A program made the translations under genes and the position numbers. From positions 35,388,001-35,452,000 of the forward strand of contig OZ022256.1 in the NCBI GenBank assembly GCA_963978905.1: a DNA stretch of 64,000 nt. Direction: 5' to 3'. This document shows positions 1 through 11,200 of this stretch, piece by piece. The notes under the pieces are model-generated. The model was not told the DNA's origin, did no database searches, and worked only from the letters and a program-made list of their open reading frames with translations. The number at the start of each line of letters is the position of its first letter. Positions within the stretch are counted from its first letter, which is position 1. This DNA is from Trichostrongylus colubriformis. Its lineage: Eukaryota > Nematoda > Chromadorea > Rhabditida > Trichostrongylidae.

Positions 1-480
1 CCCGACTGAAGCTTGTCGTCCGTTCTTCTCGGGCCGATTTTGGCGTTGAAGTCGCCGACAATGATCTTGAAGATGGTGTGGTCTTCCTTATAAAACTCCT
101 TCAATTCCACATAAAATGCTTCAAGCTTGTCCTCGTCGTAGCTTGATGTTGGTGTTTAGGCAACGAAGATGGTCAAAGCCAGGATTGAACCACATCTTTT
201 CAATCGGAAACGTCCGATTCGGGTTGGCAGATTTTCGTACGAATTGCTGTTCATCGCCGAGTGCGTGTTGACGAGAGCGCCCACACCGCCAACGCCTCTC
301 CTGTCGCATATTTTAAGGAACAGTTCTTCACCAGTACACGGCGTGTAGCGCGCGATGCCTCCTCGTCTCGGTCAGTCCGATGACGTCACGCTTGATCTTC
401 GTGACTTGCGTCATCAGATCTTCGATACTCGCCTCCGATGCAAGAGTGCGTGCGTTGTAAGTGAGATCGCCATCTTAGTC
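1..480 (-). pseudogene. RTE-type LINE endonuclease fragment (decayed)
   Basis: Read on the minus strand this is part of an apurinic-type (EEP) endonuclease of an RTE-like non-LTR retrotransposon, the enzyme that nicks target DNA before reverse transcription. Visible landmarks, N- to C-terminal: DVIGLTETRRH near 350-400, RRGVGGVGALVNTHSAM near 240-305, and VGDFNAKIGPRRTDDKL near 5-65; the GDFNAKIG block is the conserved catalytic-fold motif. The frame is broken: a stop replaces the expected Tyr in the segment before TPTSSYDEDKLEAFY (near 155-160), and at least one shift separates the ETRRH part from the GVGALV part near 310-350. The element runs off the left edge, so any reverse transcriptase lies outside. 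It is clearly inactive. Sequence up to about 850 on the same strand may be its 5' part, but I cannot show that. Confidence 0.82.
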
Positions 481-909
481 CTTCACGATTTAGGCAGCCT
501 GTTGTAGCCCTGAGATTTAAGCAGCCTCTCCCAAGCGGTCCTACCCAACTCTTCCGTATAAGAGGCTTCCTCACGTTCAAGAAAATGAGGCCTATCCTTA
601 TTGCTGTTTTCGGTAAGATGGACACCCACGAGAAGCTAGCTTGCCAGACTCTACCATGGGGGCTGGGCATACCCCAGGTAGTTAGCCACGCTATCCCGAA
701 GTGCACTCGGGGTTTATTTGTTGGAGGCGACCCCGCACCGCCTTCCATGTACCTCCCAGTCGTTAAAATGCAAGCTTTTGGCTGGATTGAACGCATACCA
801 TACCAACTGCACCATAAGAATGCTCCCACACGTATGCAGGAAACGTCTGCATAGATACAGAGGATATGAATCAGCTCAGCACGGCGGAAACAGGGAGTCC
901 ATCTCCTGA

Positions 910-2268
910 ATCCAGCTGCGCCTCAGGACAGGTACATGGTGGCTTTTGGTCTGCGATTAGCCCCCTATCCGCCACCCGGGGTCACGCCACGTAGCCTTGC
1001 CTCCTAACGGCTCGAACTCTTCAGGAGAGAAGCTTTTCGGTGGAGGATATTCGTAGTGTTTCATTTGTTGCAGAAGGATATACAAGGCTTAGAACCATCA
1101 TTGCTCTTTCGCTAACACCGTGCTGTTGCGTACGGTAGAACGAAGGGAAAGCCTAGCATACGGCTTTTAGCTCAACGCCTGTTTTTTCGGCGTTAGCTCC
1201 ATGTTTCTGAAGTTACCTGAGTCTCCGTTCACTCACTGCCGAATCCACTCTCAGAATACGACCGAAGAAAGCTATACGGCACTTAAGTAGAAAGATGTTC
1301 AAAGTAGTATCTATTTAATGGTGATCGCGGTAGACGCACGGATAGGACTGGATCATGAGTTGGTGGCAATGCTCGACACCCCCGAAATGTGCGACTCACC
1401 TAATGAGTTTTGCCACATAGGGTAACAGCTACAGATTGTAATCCTCCTCTGATGAGCTTAAAAAGTAGAGGAACCCTAGCAAGTTGGTCAAAGCGAGCAA
1501 TCCATTTTGATCATACCATTACTGGTCGCAAATGTGCCAACGAAACGCGTTGATCTTAAGAAAAAAATCCCATGCAAACGATCGAATAACGAAATAGTAG
1601 AGATCCTCACTCCTGGAGCAGCCGTGAAGTATAGTGGTACCAGTATTACGATACTATCAGGTAAGTATAGCTACTTCCCTGAGGTATAGGGTACCGTCGC
1701 AAAGCACAATAGTAAGTTGCTCCACATGAGGCGGTAATCACTGAGGGGTTGAAATTGCGTTTCCGTGGAAGTGTGGAGTCGGTTGAAAATGGTGAAATAC
1801 GTATCGCGCGAGAGAATCCTGATGTCTGTGTTTTAGCGTTTTTGTGGTATTGTTTGAGTGTGGAATTGCGGCCAGTCAAAGATAGAGAAATGAAGATTCC
1901 ACGATCCTACTTTGCCACAAAATCTTCAGATCAATATGTATCTACTGCATTGCAGGGAAGCGCGTCCACGCTTCTTCCGAGTATTACATACCTGCTACAT
2001 CTCCGCAATATCACATTTTTAGAAAAACGCTAATTCCATCACATGAACATTGTCTCATGATATGATGAATCCGACCACTGAACTTATTTGTGAACCAGAC
2101 ATTTTCAAACGCAATCAAACGGAGCGGTAGACGACGAACACCATCTCTAATCCGAATTCAGATCCAGAAGCTCTGTGACTTGCGAAAGTAACACTATGCT
2201 AATCCCATCAACCCCAAGCATAGTGAATAAATCCTCTACACCTACTTTATGAAATTTTGAAAGGGGTT
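910..2268. other. No gene; decayed repeat
   Basis: I see no convincing gene. A short open segment on the plus strand (1507-1663) ends in a textbook splice donor (CAG|GTAAGTAT at 1658-1668), but I find no matching acceptor or homologous motif. Around 1750-1870 there is a decayed copy of the GCGTTT-GTGGAA / ATACGTATCG repeat that is abundant at 4.8-7.3 kb. Confidence 0.4.
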
Positions 2269-2371
2269 GCTTCTTCAGGGACTTTGAGCTACGGACATAT
2301 CCAGGCGCTAGCGGCCTGGTAAAGGCCGCTAGCGCCTGGATATGTCCGTAGGTCAAAGTCTCTGAAGAAGC
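2269..2371. repeat. Near-perfect 48-bp hairpin
   Basis: Arms 2269-2316 and 2324-2371 are inverted complements with two mismatches and a 7-nt loop (TGGTAAA). The inner 27 bp (2290-2316 with 2324-2350) are perfect. It lies between unrelated single-copy sequence. It could be a young foldback, a hairpin RNA source, or an assembly or replication fold-back. Confidence 0.85.
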
Positions 2372-3562
2372 CTGGTAGGTGCTATCGCATTGAAAGGGGG
2401 CACCTTATATAAAAAAAAGTAGCGCATCTTAACGTTATGGAAGGATCGTTGAGGGGTCCTGCACATTCAGGCATATTTTGTTCAAGCCTTTGTGAAGGAA
2501 AGAAAATATTCTTCTCTCTTCCGAAACTGATTAAAAATAGCGTCCATAGTTGGATGCCTCCCCTCATTACGACAGCACCGGTAGCTGCAATAGCATCTGC
2601 CTGAAGAGCTCATCACTTATCAAAATCAATGAAATTTGACAAGTGAAGGATCGTAGGTTCGAAAAGTGTTACCAGATGGTGGAGGGGGGGGGGGGACATT
2701 GTTAATTGTCAAAAATAACACGTCCTTACATGACTGATCTGTCAGTGCCGTACCGTGGATATGCACAGGTACACGTTTGATCCTGTAATGCTAAGGAAAG
2801 TGACAGCTACTCCCACACCACACCTTTGGGGCTTTGTGACTGGGGAGGGAGTGCGAGTTTCTGTCCAATCTCTGGGGGAGGGAGCTTCACGGTGAATAAA
2901 CGTCTCTGCGACGATGAACTTCCTGCACAGGGAAATTGGGTCACCCATTCCAAAAGCCCACCCCATCGGCTCGAGACAAAACCGGGCCTCTACTCGGCCA
3001 TGATAAAGTCATGTAAAGGCATGTTACTGTTCGATATTCGTGTAGAGGCATGCTACTGTGTAGCACTCCACAACATCCCTCTGCCCCATTTTCGATATCA
3101 CTCACGGGAGCAGCAAAACGAACGTTGACTCACCCCCATTAGTGGAGACAGGAGACGTTGACGGCACAGTGCTGTCTTCCATGGGCAGTGTAGAAGCTAA
3201 ATGGACCACACCGCTCCCGACCTGGCTACAGCAATCACTTGATACCACCAACCTAACCGGTCAGCTTGGTTTGTACATGATCCACGTGCTTTTAGATAAG
3301 CTATCTTTTAGATCTATGATAAGGGAAGGTGGAATGCTGGAGTGAGAAGATTCGCAGTTATGAGTGTCTGCGAGCCGTAAACAATTATTTGGGCAACAAA
3401 ATGAACCCGAGTCCTGGTGCAGTGTTTGCACCGCGCTACATCTGCAGACGTAGAAAAAGCACTCTGTGAAAAGTCAGAAAAAGGTTCTGCAATACAATAA
3501 GTCAAGTCTGAGAAATGCACGTTGCGAGTTTTCCTAGAGCTTTCTACGGAACGATCCCCACT
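2372..3562. other. No gene; G12 tract
   Basis: No coding feature that I can support. A run of 12 G lies at 2684-2695. Short frames on both strands lack motifs and splice context. Confidence 0.4.
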
Positions 3563-4424
3563 TCATATAAAACGCGCGTCTGTCTGTACGTCCGTCTGTC
3601 CGTCCGTCTCTCGGTCCCTTTGGATGTGATTTTTGAGGAACCTTTCGATTTGGCTGTAAACTTCCACCAGAGGGTAATTCGACCTATAGACACGAATATG
3701 GCATTCTTTAGACGCGAAACCGTCTAGCGCCACTACCAAAACGTGGAGATCACCAAACTCAATCAAAACCTGTCCCAAGGATGGTTCGACCCGCCGGACG
3801 GAATTCATATTCGCATTCTACGGGTTGAATTGTTCCTGGGTAGATGTTTGCATCAAAATCGAAAGGTTCTCCAAAATTCACTTCCTCGACCACATGGTCT
3901 GGAGAGGTAGTGGGGTCGCTTTAGGTGAATAGCGCCGAAACTGCATCATATGAAAAACGACTTGTGGAGATAGGGACAAGTTTGGGATGGATAGGGCACA
4001 AGTGTGAAGAGCACACATAAACCTTATTGAGCTCCGCCTACGGTGGGCGGAGCGTGCCGTGGGATGTTCCGTTTCCAGAGCGGATTTTGTAAATTAGGTT
4101 CTAATGTTTCCCACACGCGGGGAGAATATGGATTTAGGTTCTGAAAGTCAGGAAAGAGACCTGGGCCCAGTGGGCGGAGCATTTGAAGTGGTGAGCGGAA
4201 CTCAGACGTTACCTGAAAAGCGATCTGTGGGGATGGGGACAAGTTTGGAATGGGTAGAGTATGGGACAAGAAGTAAGGAACACCCATGCCATGCTGAGCT
4301 CCTCCCACGGTGGGTGGAGCGTGCACTGAAACACTCTACCCTCAAGAAAAAGAGCAATTTCGATCGACCCACTGACGCATATGGTATTTCGCCCACAACA
4401 GTGTGCCTCACCCAACTGATGAAA
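3563..4424 (-). mobile_element. Head-and-tail dispersed element, copy 1
   Basis: The head on the minus strand (about 4395-4424) resembles the ACCAGTTGGCTGGCGCACAC head seen at 11.05, 28.46, 32.37 and 62.46 kb. The tail (3563-3610) is the pyrimidine-rich (GTCTGTCC)n block ending in a TATAAAACGC-like sequence. The body contains the short palindrome CGCCCACnGTGGGCGGAGC and the GATAGGGACAAGTTTGGGATGG-type segment, each more than once. There are no terminal inverted repeats and no coding capacity. Class unknown, non-autonomous. Confidence 0.6.
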
Positions 4425-4459
4425 TGTTGGACTCAAATGAAATCAGGGGACCTCTTTTA

Positions 4460-4640
4460 GGACATTGATAGAGGTAATGTGGGTGATAAGGAATCTTAAA
4501 GATGTCATTCACTCCAAAACTAGGGGCTCAGGAAATTCATCTGCGGCGAAATCCCCGCGAAAAAGTGGCCCTGAGCTGAGGAGGAGGCGGCCTCTTTAGC
4601 TCCAGCCGCCTTTCTTTGCTCGGTACGCCTCCTAGGGTCG
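4460..4640 (+). repeat. Dispersed repeat, paired with 29337-29515
   Basis: About 180 bp that match 29337-29515 with moderate divergence. Shared blocks include GGTAATGTG, GGCGAAATCCC, CCCTGAGCTG and GGCTCCAGCCGCCTTTCTT-like segments. No coding signal; probably an old non-autonomous transposon pair. Confidence 0.7.
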
Positions 4641-4828
4641 ACTTTGCGACAGAATGACTGAGGTACAAAGTAATGAGCATGATAGCAGAATGATACTTTT
4701 CACATAGTATTCAAGCCGTATTGATCGAAATGACGTGTTGCTTGACGAGTCAGCTCTCGTGGTGAAAACTTCCACCGGTCAGCATCAAAGATTGGAATGG
4801 GTGATGCAACCGAACGACCCTTAGGCAG

Positions 4829-5240
4829 CGTTCATACTTTTGGAATTTGCGTTTTTGCGTTTTTGTGGAAAGAAGAATAGATACGTATCGATTTGCGTTT
4901 TTGTGGAAGTGCGTTTTTGTGGAAATGCGGATAAAGCATTAGATACGTATCGATTTCTATGCCACGAAGAGACGAGAGGATTAGAGAAAGGAGAGTGTGG
5001 AATTTGCGTTTTTGCGTTTTTGTGGAAATGCGGAAAGGGATAAGATACGTATCGATTTGCGGAATTTGCGTTTTTGCGTTTCTGTGGAAATGCGGAATCG
5101 TGGGATTTGCGTTTTTGTGGAAAGAAGTTCAGATACGTATCTTTGCATTTTTGCGTTTTGTGGAAATGAGGAAATGGATAAGATACGTAACAACTGCTTC
5201 GTCAGCGAACGTGGATGATAAGACAGAGCACTTTCTATTA
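4829..5240 (+). repeat. GCGTTTTT-type minisatellite element, copy A
   Basis: Starts with GGCAGCGTTCATACTTTTGG and continues as irregular runs of TTGCGTTTTTGCGTTTTTGTGG separated by ATACGTATCGATTT blocks, ending with GCGAACGTGGATGATAAGAC. A second copy lies at 5727-6095 and an inverted copy at 7041-7292. Copies A and B flank the mariner fragment at 5241-5640. Long open frames here are low-complexity artefacts. Confidence 0.85.
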
Positions 5241-5640
5241 GGTCTGTGCAGAATAAATGGCCAAAACGGAACACTTCTTTCAAAACGCCATAACTTCGCT
5301 CAGACACAACTTTATTTGTCGAAATAAAAACCATTCGAATCTACACAACCTTGCCAACGATCTGGTAAAGAAAATATGCCATCATGATCAAATTCAGGAT
5401 TGCGAAAATTAATGAAGTCAACAATGGCATTTTCAACATGCATCGTTTCGCCGAACTACTTCTGACCCAGGTTTGCATCGAGAACCGGGAAAAGTGGTTA
5501 TCCGTCAGAGATAGGTCTGAGGAAGAAGGGGGGTGAGGGAGAGTCTCGATCAGTTTCTGCCGGGTGACTTGCGAACTGTGGGGTTTTGCGTTGTTTTGCG
5601 CACCCAGTAAAAAAATGATGCAGTTAGGCATCGAGCCTCT
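5241..5640 (-). pseudogene. Mariner transposase C-terminal half plus terminal repeat
   Basis: The terminal GGTCTGTGCAGAATAAATGG at 5241 is preceded by TA, the mariner target. Read on the minus strand, the inner part encodes the C-terminal region of a mariner transposase (DDE/D enzyme of cut-and-paste transposition). The segments QVTRQKLIE, PSSSDLSLTDNHFSRF (degraded SPDLSPTDYHFF signature holding the last catalytic Asp) and, in shifted frames, the FDHDGIF...DRWQGCVDSNGFYFDK-like end are recognisable. The N-terminal half and first catalytic Asp are missing, and there are several frameshifts. The same sequence forms both arms of the palindromic copy at 35616-36290. Confidence 0.8.
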
Positions 5641-5726
5641 CCGGTGTATGACATAAGCAAATGATTCTTCATTTAATAATCAAATCCATCAAGGCAGTGA
5701 TCCAGAACGTAGGTTCGACCGTTTGC

Positions 5727-6095
5727 CAATAAGGCAGCGTTCATAGTTTTGGAATTTGCGTTTTTGCGTTTTTGTGGAAAGAAGAATAGATACGTATCGA
5801 TTTGCGTTTTTGCGTTTTTGCGTTTTTGTGGAAAGAAGAATAGATACGTATCGATTTCCATGCCACGAAGAGATGTGAGGATTAGAGAAAGGAGAGTGTG
5901 GAATTTGCGTTTTTGCGTTTTTGTGGAAATGCGGAATTTGCGTTTTTGGTTTTTGTGGAAATGCGGAAAGGGATAAGATACGTATCGATTTGCGGAATTT
6001 GCGTTTTTGCGTTTTTGTGGAAATGAGGTGGATAAGATACGTGTCGATTGCTTCGTCAGCGAACGTGGATGATAAGACAAAGCACTTTCTACACT
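5727..6095 (+). repeat. GCGTTTTT-type minisatellite element, copy B
   Basis: Same head (GGCAGCGTTCATAGTTTTGG) and same end (GCGAACGTGGATGATAAGAC) as copy A, with a different number of internal GCGTTT units. Unit number varies between copies, as expected for a minisatellite inside a transposable element. Confidence 0.85.
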
Positions 6096-7040
6096 GAAGG
6101 AACAGACTGATCTTATACATTGCTTTTTCAACAGTTTTTCCCTCCTCGTTCACTCTTTCGTACTCTCGATCATTCGTTTTTGATATGTGACTTTCGTCTG
6201 CTGTCACACTGTAGTGTCTTTGGGTGGCGTGCAAGCGTTCCGAACAGCGTGCCGGGAGTTCATGTCAGCAGTGCTGCGTGGAGAGTAATAACGATGAAAT
6301 CAAGATTCTTGTGAGACAAAAAAGATGTAATACGGGCTGTCACAGACCAGCCAAGATGTAATACAGATGTAATAAGATGTAGACAAAAAAGATGTAATAC
6401 GGGCTGTCACAGACCAGCCCCCCCCCCCCCTTCATCATGGATCGTTTCTGCTTTCAGTGAGAATTTGTATCTAATTGAAGATGCCCTAACTTAATTATTT
6501 GAATTACAAGTTTTCCATCTTTATTACATATTTACCTTTACGAGTATCTGCCTTTATTCTTCGACGCTTATCCGTGACATGAGTGGACCAGCTACGCAGC
6601 CAAGATCTTGAATAGGTAGTAAATCAATCCTCTCGTGAAGTAAGCCCACTCATGGGTGTCCTGACCCCACAGTAATCATCGAAACTCTTGCAACACACCC
6701 TTGCTAAGATGAATCTTCAATAACGTCTGACTTTTGTATAAGAAATTCTCAGGAAATAAAGTAGCAGACTTCTTCCGAATCGGTTCTAGTTCGTAATTGA
6801 CAATCCACCTTAGCACAACCGTGTGACATTCGATTTTGGAGAGAAACTGTGCTTCTCACAAAATTATGTCTATATCCCTGCACGAATTTCTTCAGAGTCG
6901 ACTGAAACCATTTATCAAATGTATATAAGCTCTTATCCTTATATCCTTATTTATATAAGCTCTTCCCGAACTCAAGAAAATGAGAACAAATAGCTCATCA
7001 TCATCCGTTCAACCGCTCGCAAATGATGAGCTGCGTGGAA
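6096..7040. other. No gene; short direct repeat
   Basis: A 40-bp segment (GATGTAATACGGGCTGTCACAGACCAGCC) occurs twice near 6324-6420, the second copy running into a C tract. Otherwise AT-rich, with no supported feature. Confidence 0.4.
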
Positions 7041-7292
7041 TGACACGCACCGCGCACGTGGCTTCCACGCTTTTCACAATTCCACGTTTCCACAAAAACG
7101 CAAAAACGCAAATTCCACAATTCCGCATTTCCACAAAAACGCAAAAACGCAAATTCCACAAATCGATACGTATCTACTCTACTTTCCACAAAAACGCAAA
7201 AACGCAGTTTTCCTAATCGATATGTATCTACTCTATTTCCACAAAAACGCAAAAACGCAAATTCCAAAACTATGAACGCTGCCTAATGAGCT
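7041..7292 (-). repeat. GCGTTTTT-type minisatellite element, copy C (inverted)
   Basis: Complement of the family described at 4829: CCACAAAAACGCAAAAACGC runs with ATCGATACGTATCT spacers, ending at AACTATGAACGCTGCC, the inverted head. The orientation is opposite to copies A and B. Confidence 0.85.
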
Positions 7293-7889
7293 GCATGGAA
7301 TAACCCGCGCCGCACACCAGCTTATACGATTTCCACGATTCATCATTTCCGCAAATTCCACAACCCTGCATTTCCACAGTTCTCCCGATCGATACCTCTG
7401 TGAATCGCACGCTTTTCCGCTTCCACAACTTTCCTTATTGATGCTTATATACAATGGCTAGAGCAACCAAGTGTGATAAGATACTTCCCCAGTACTTCTT
7501 CAGGTAATTGACAGCAGCAAGTTGTTGCGAGTCTATCAAAAAGATCCGCCTTTTTGCGTTTCTTCACCTATCGCTCCGCTGGTCGTCAGATTTTTGACAT
7601 GAGTAGCAGCAGAGCACCCATCCAATACCCCGCTTTGCACCCCATCCATAGAGACCAAACACCTGATATTGCGCAATGGTGGTTTTACAGATGAGCCATT
7701 CCACCATAGAGGTAGCCCTAGGCGTAGACCGACATCCTGTGGAATCCACCTTTGGAGGACAACCTCAGTCTCTCCTCAATTCATAGACGATTGTCTGGCT
7801 GGCACACTGAAGTTTTACCATGAACTTATGGACAAGGCCTGACCTAAGAAGAAGGTGCACTGATCACTCACGAACTACAGGATTGCTAA
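7293..7889. other. Intergenic, downstream of the Ac45 gene
   Basis: No supported gene. The region lies beyond the probable 3' end of the V-ATPase accessory subunit gene. Confidence 0.4.
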
Positions 7890-7895
7890 TTTATT
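7890..7895 (-). terminator. Probable polyadenylation signal
   Basis: AATAAA on the minus strand, about 350 nt past the stop codon of the Ac45-like gene (8246). Position and exact match fit a nematode poly(A) signal, but other A-rich hexamers are possible and transcript data would be needed to decide. Confidence 0.4.
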
Positions 7896-8245
7896 TCAAC
7901 TTCGCATGATAGATACAGACGTTACAAGCTGTACGCATTATACACATTACACATAGAATCATAAAACAAACATGCTAATTTCTAATGTAACTGGAATGGT
8001 TCATAATCACCTACTTTTCCTCTGTACACATTGAATTCATGAAGGGAAAATCACAGCAAATGTGAAGAAAAAATGAATAAAATAACGATAGAACCTCTAC
8101 GGATAACAGCTGTTGTTCGACGAACAATATGAGAATGCACATCAAGCAAAGTGGAACTCACAACCTCTCAGTGGCAATTAATAGCGAAGCAACCAACAAG
8201 GGTGGCTCGTGGGGACACGACTGTGGAGACCTGAATCCATCTTGC

Positions 8246-11200
8246 TTACTCCCTGACATTGATCACAATCTGCTTGTGTTTAGGATCGTCGAATCTGTCC
8301 ATCGTTTGCACTGAATTCAACATAAGGAATCCGAAGATGAATCCGCCAAGGAGTATGAGGATGCTGACGATAGCTGGAAGAAATTACTTTACAACTGGGC
8401 AAGGTCACATGGATATGAATAAAGCTGCGTTATGCAATTTATTGAGGTGATTTAATGATTACGAGAACCAAAACTTCGCCCGGCCATAAGGCGCCGACTC
8501 TATTCATACTTTTAACTAGTTTGATATTCAAGAATTCTGAGTTGTTTTTCAGTTATATATCTCTATTCAGTGACATCTTTTCAACTCGACGGTCACAAAA
8601 TATCGTAAAAAGCACTGACAAGTCTTTCGCTACGGTAATTCACGGTCACCGTTTTTTCCTCGCTAAACGACAGGAAGACTTTTTCACCAGGAAATAGGGA
8701 GATGCTATAAGATGAGCCACAGGTAAATAGCTTGGGTGCTAAGGTAGTTGGGGTACTCATTCTCACTCATTGTCACTCCTCACCTGATATCATTCCACAA
8801 CCATCATCAGCTTGTGCATTAAAGTATATATTTAGATCTGAGCCTTATTCAGGATGAGGTAGATTCCCAAACAGGGCTTATGCAAAATTTCAGGCAAAAA
8901 TAGCGTCGGACGCCGACAGCAGTGAAGTGGCCTCGTTCCCCCCCCCCCCCCCCAAAACTACATACACCGAAGCCCGACCCCAATACTCACTTTATCCCTT
9001 TAGCAATGCCCTAAGTGAGTAGAGGACAACAAAAGAGGATCCAAGGAAAAACATTCTGAAATCAAGGAAAGAAGATTTGAAGCGATACCCATCCAAGATC
9101 CTGTTGAGAACGTTCCCACGCAATCATCCACTTGCCTAGTGAAATACATTTGCTGAGTCTTCTTGTCAGGATAGACAGCAAATGGTTGGACCTGAGAAAG
9201 AAAAAAATGGTATGAGAACTAAAATATTAACAACAAAGCAAAAAATAACCTCTGTGTTGTAAAGAGATACACCGATCAAAACGTTATCTTGATCAGTTTT
9301 GAAGAATGCTGCTTGCGAATCACTGCATGCAATGGCAAATCCCTGCACACTGGTGAAACCAACATTTTGAACCGAAGTACTTGATACGGCTTTCTGCTGA
9401 GCAGTAGCTGTCTGCAATATGCAAGAGTCTAGATACAAGTAACTCTTAATATGCCCGTAAAATGCAATGACAAAGGGGGTTATTCACAAATGGGAAAAGA
9501 TCATTAACACGTGGTTTTGCAGTTTAGGAAAGAATTGAATTTGAATATGTATGATGCAAGCACGCGCAGTTCTGCAATTAAAGACACCAGGAGGGGTAAT
9601 TTTGGCTTACGGTAGAACAGACGTAGTGTGGACGAGCTTGAGTGGCCGCCATTGCACAAACTCGCCAATTTGACGCCTTGGCATGGTGCCAAAAGAAGAT
9701 GGTTCTAATATAGATTTGTTTTTTCCTTCTAGTTTTCACTTTGTTCTTTCTTATATTGTTTCTAGATGTACTTACGGGTCAAATAAAGTCGGGGGGGGGG
9801 GGGGAGGCAAAATTTTTACCCACGTCAAAGCTTCTTTCCCTTCCTAGGGTTAGGCTGAAGCTGATGAGACCTATGCTTTGCCAGATGCTTTTTAATGTGG
9901 GAGGAGGGGATATCAATTTTAGCCTAAGCCTAGTAAGGGAAAGGAGTATCGACGTCGACGCAAAGTTGCGTCTCCCCCCGACTTTATTTGACCCTTCTGA
10001 GATTTTCAGGTATAGAAATGCACAGTTGAGAAGATCTATAAGTAAACAAGTAAAAATATGTCACTAGAAAACAGTAAAGAGGAAATAATTCAAAAATATG
10101 GTTACATCAGGCCGAAGACAAGCTTCAAAATGAACGAAGCGTGGCTTGGCCACGGAAGCTTGCAGTTCGGACGGAAGCGCGCCCCGGGGCCAAATACCGT
10201 CTCACGGCGCGTTTTTCAACGCTGGTTTCGTTACACATTGTATCTACCGAACCCATATGTTTGTTTCGAGACGCCATTGTTTTCGTAAACGTTATTCCGC
10301 CCTTGCCCCCCCCCCCCCGGTGCCTTTAAGTGAGCTTTTGCACAGTCTCTTTCTAGTTCCTGCATCTGCTCAGACTCATCTTAATTTTGAGTGGTTAATC
10401 TAAAAGCAATTAACTACACCTTGATAACAATGTTAAGCAGTGTCAATTTGTGAAACCAGTCAAACATCATGAAAGGTGTCCTAACCAAAAGAGTGTGACT
10501 GGCAAGACTTAGTTAAGATATCTTGAGATTATTGTCCAGTTTTATTGAGGAGTGAGCACAGAAGTATGTAACGTGATTACGCCAGTGGCGGTAACTGTTG
10601 CCGTCTTGTGAAACCAGTTAGGAGAAGGAGACTGTAAGCTACGCTGAGAAAATGTATATTTAAGCCACAATGGGTGGAACTGCTCCATTGAAGGTTATAA
10701 GATGGTGCATTCTTTTTAGAATGCCGAGTCCCGAACACTAAGTAAAACTCACCCCGGTGAGGAAACCTCCTTGAGAAGTGCCTTCAACGGAAAATTTGTT
10801 AGCAACAACATCACTGAGCTGCCAAAATCCTGATTTTGCTCCAGTGAAGACGAGCCTTAATTCTTTTAGTTGCAAATGGGAATGGTGATTCATGAATTTA
10901 AAAAGGAAGCGTGAGCACACAAAGTACTTTTCAGAAATTCGAAGAAAATCAGCTCACTGAACCTTGTAGCAACGAGCAACTTCCATGCTTTGAGTGGTCA
11001 GATAAGCACGGCTATTTAAAGCGCAGTTTATGCAATATCTATGAACCAGCTGGGCTGGCGCACACTACTGCGCGCATCAAACAGGGGAGCACGCAAAATG
11101 AGCACGATCGATATCGATCGATATGGGGAAAGACGAAATTCGCGAGATTTTGTTTCCCTTTCCTTTTTTCTGCAGAGGTCTCACATAGCGAACCGTTCGT

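Noticed and set aside
4840..5327. Overlapping long frames rich in Phe/Cys/Val (FAFLWKCG)
   Set aside because: Low-complexity translation of the GCGTTTTT minisatellite; the same pattern appears in all copies and in several frames.
9610..9700. Possible extra exon of the Ac45 gene (CNGGHSSSSTLRLF or CAMAATQARPHYVC frames)
   Set aside because: Exon 10 joins exon 11 in phase without it and the family does not need extra residues there; no frame is convincing.
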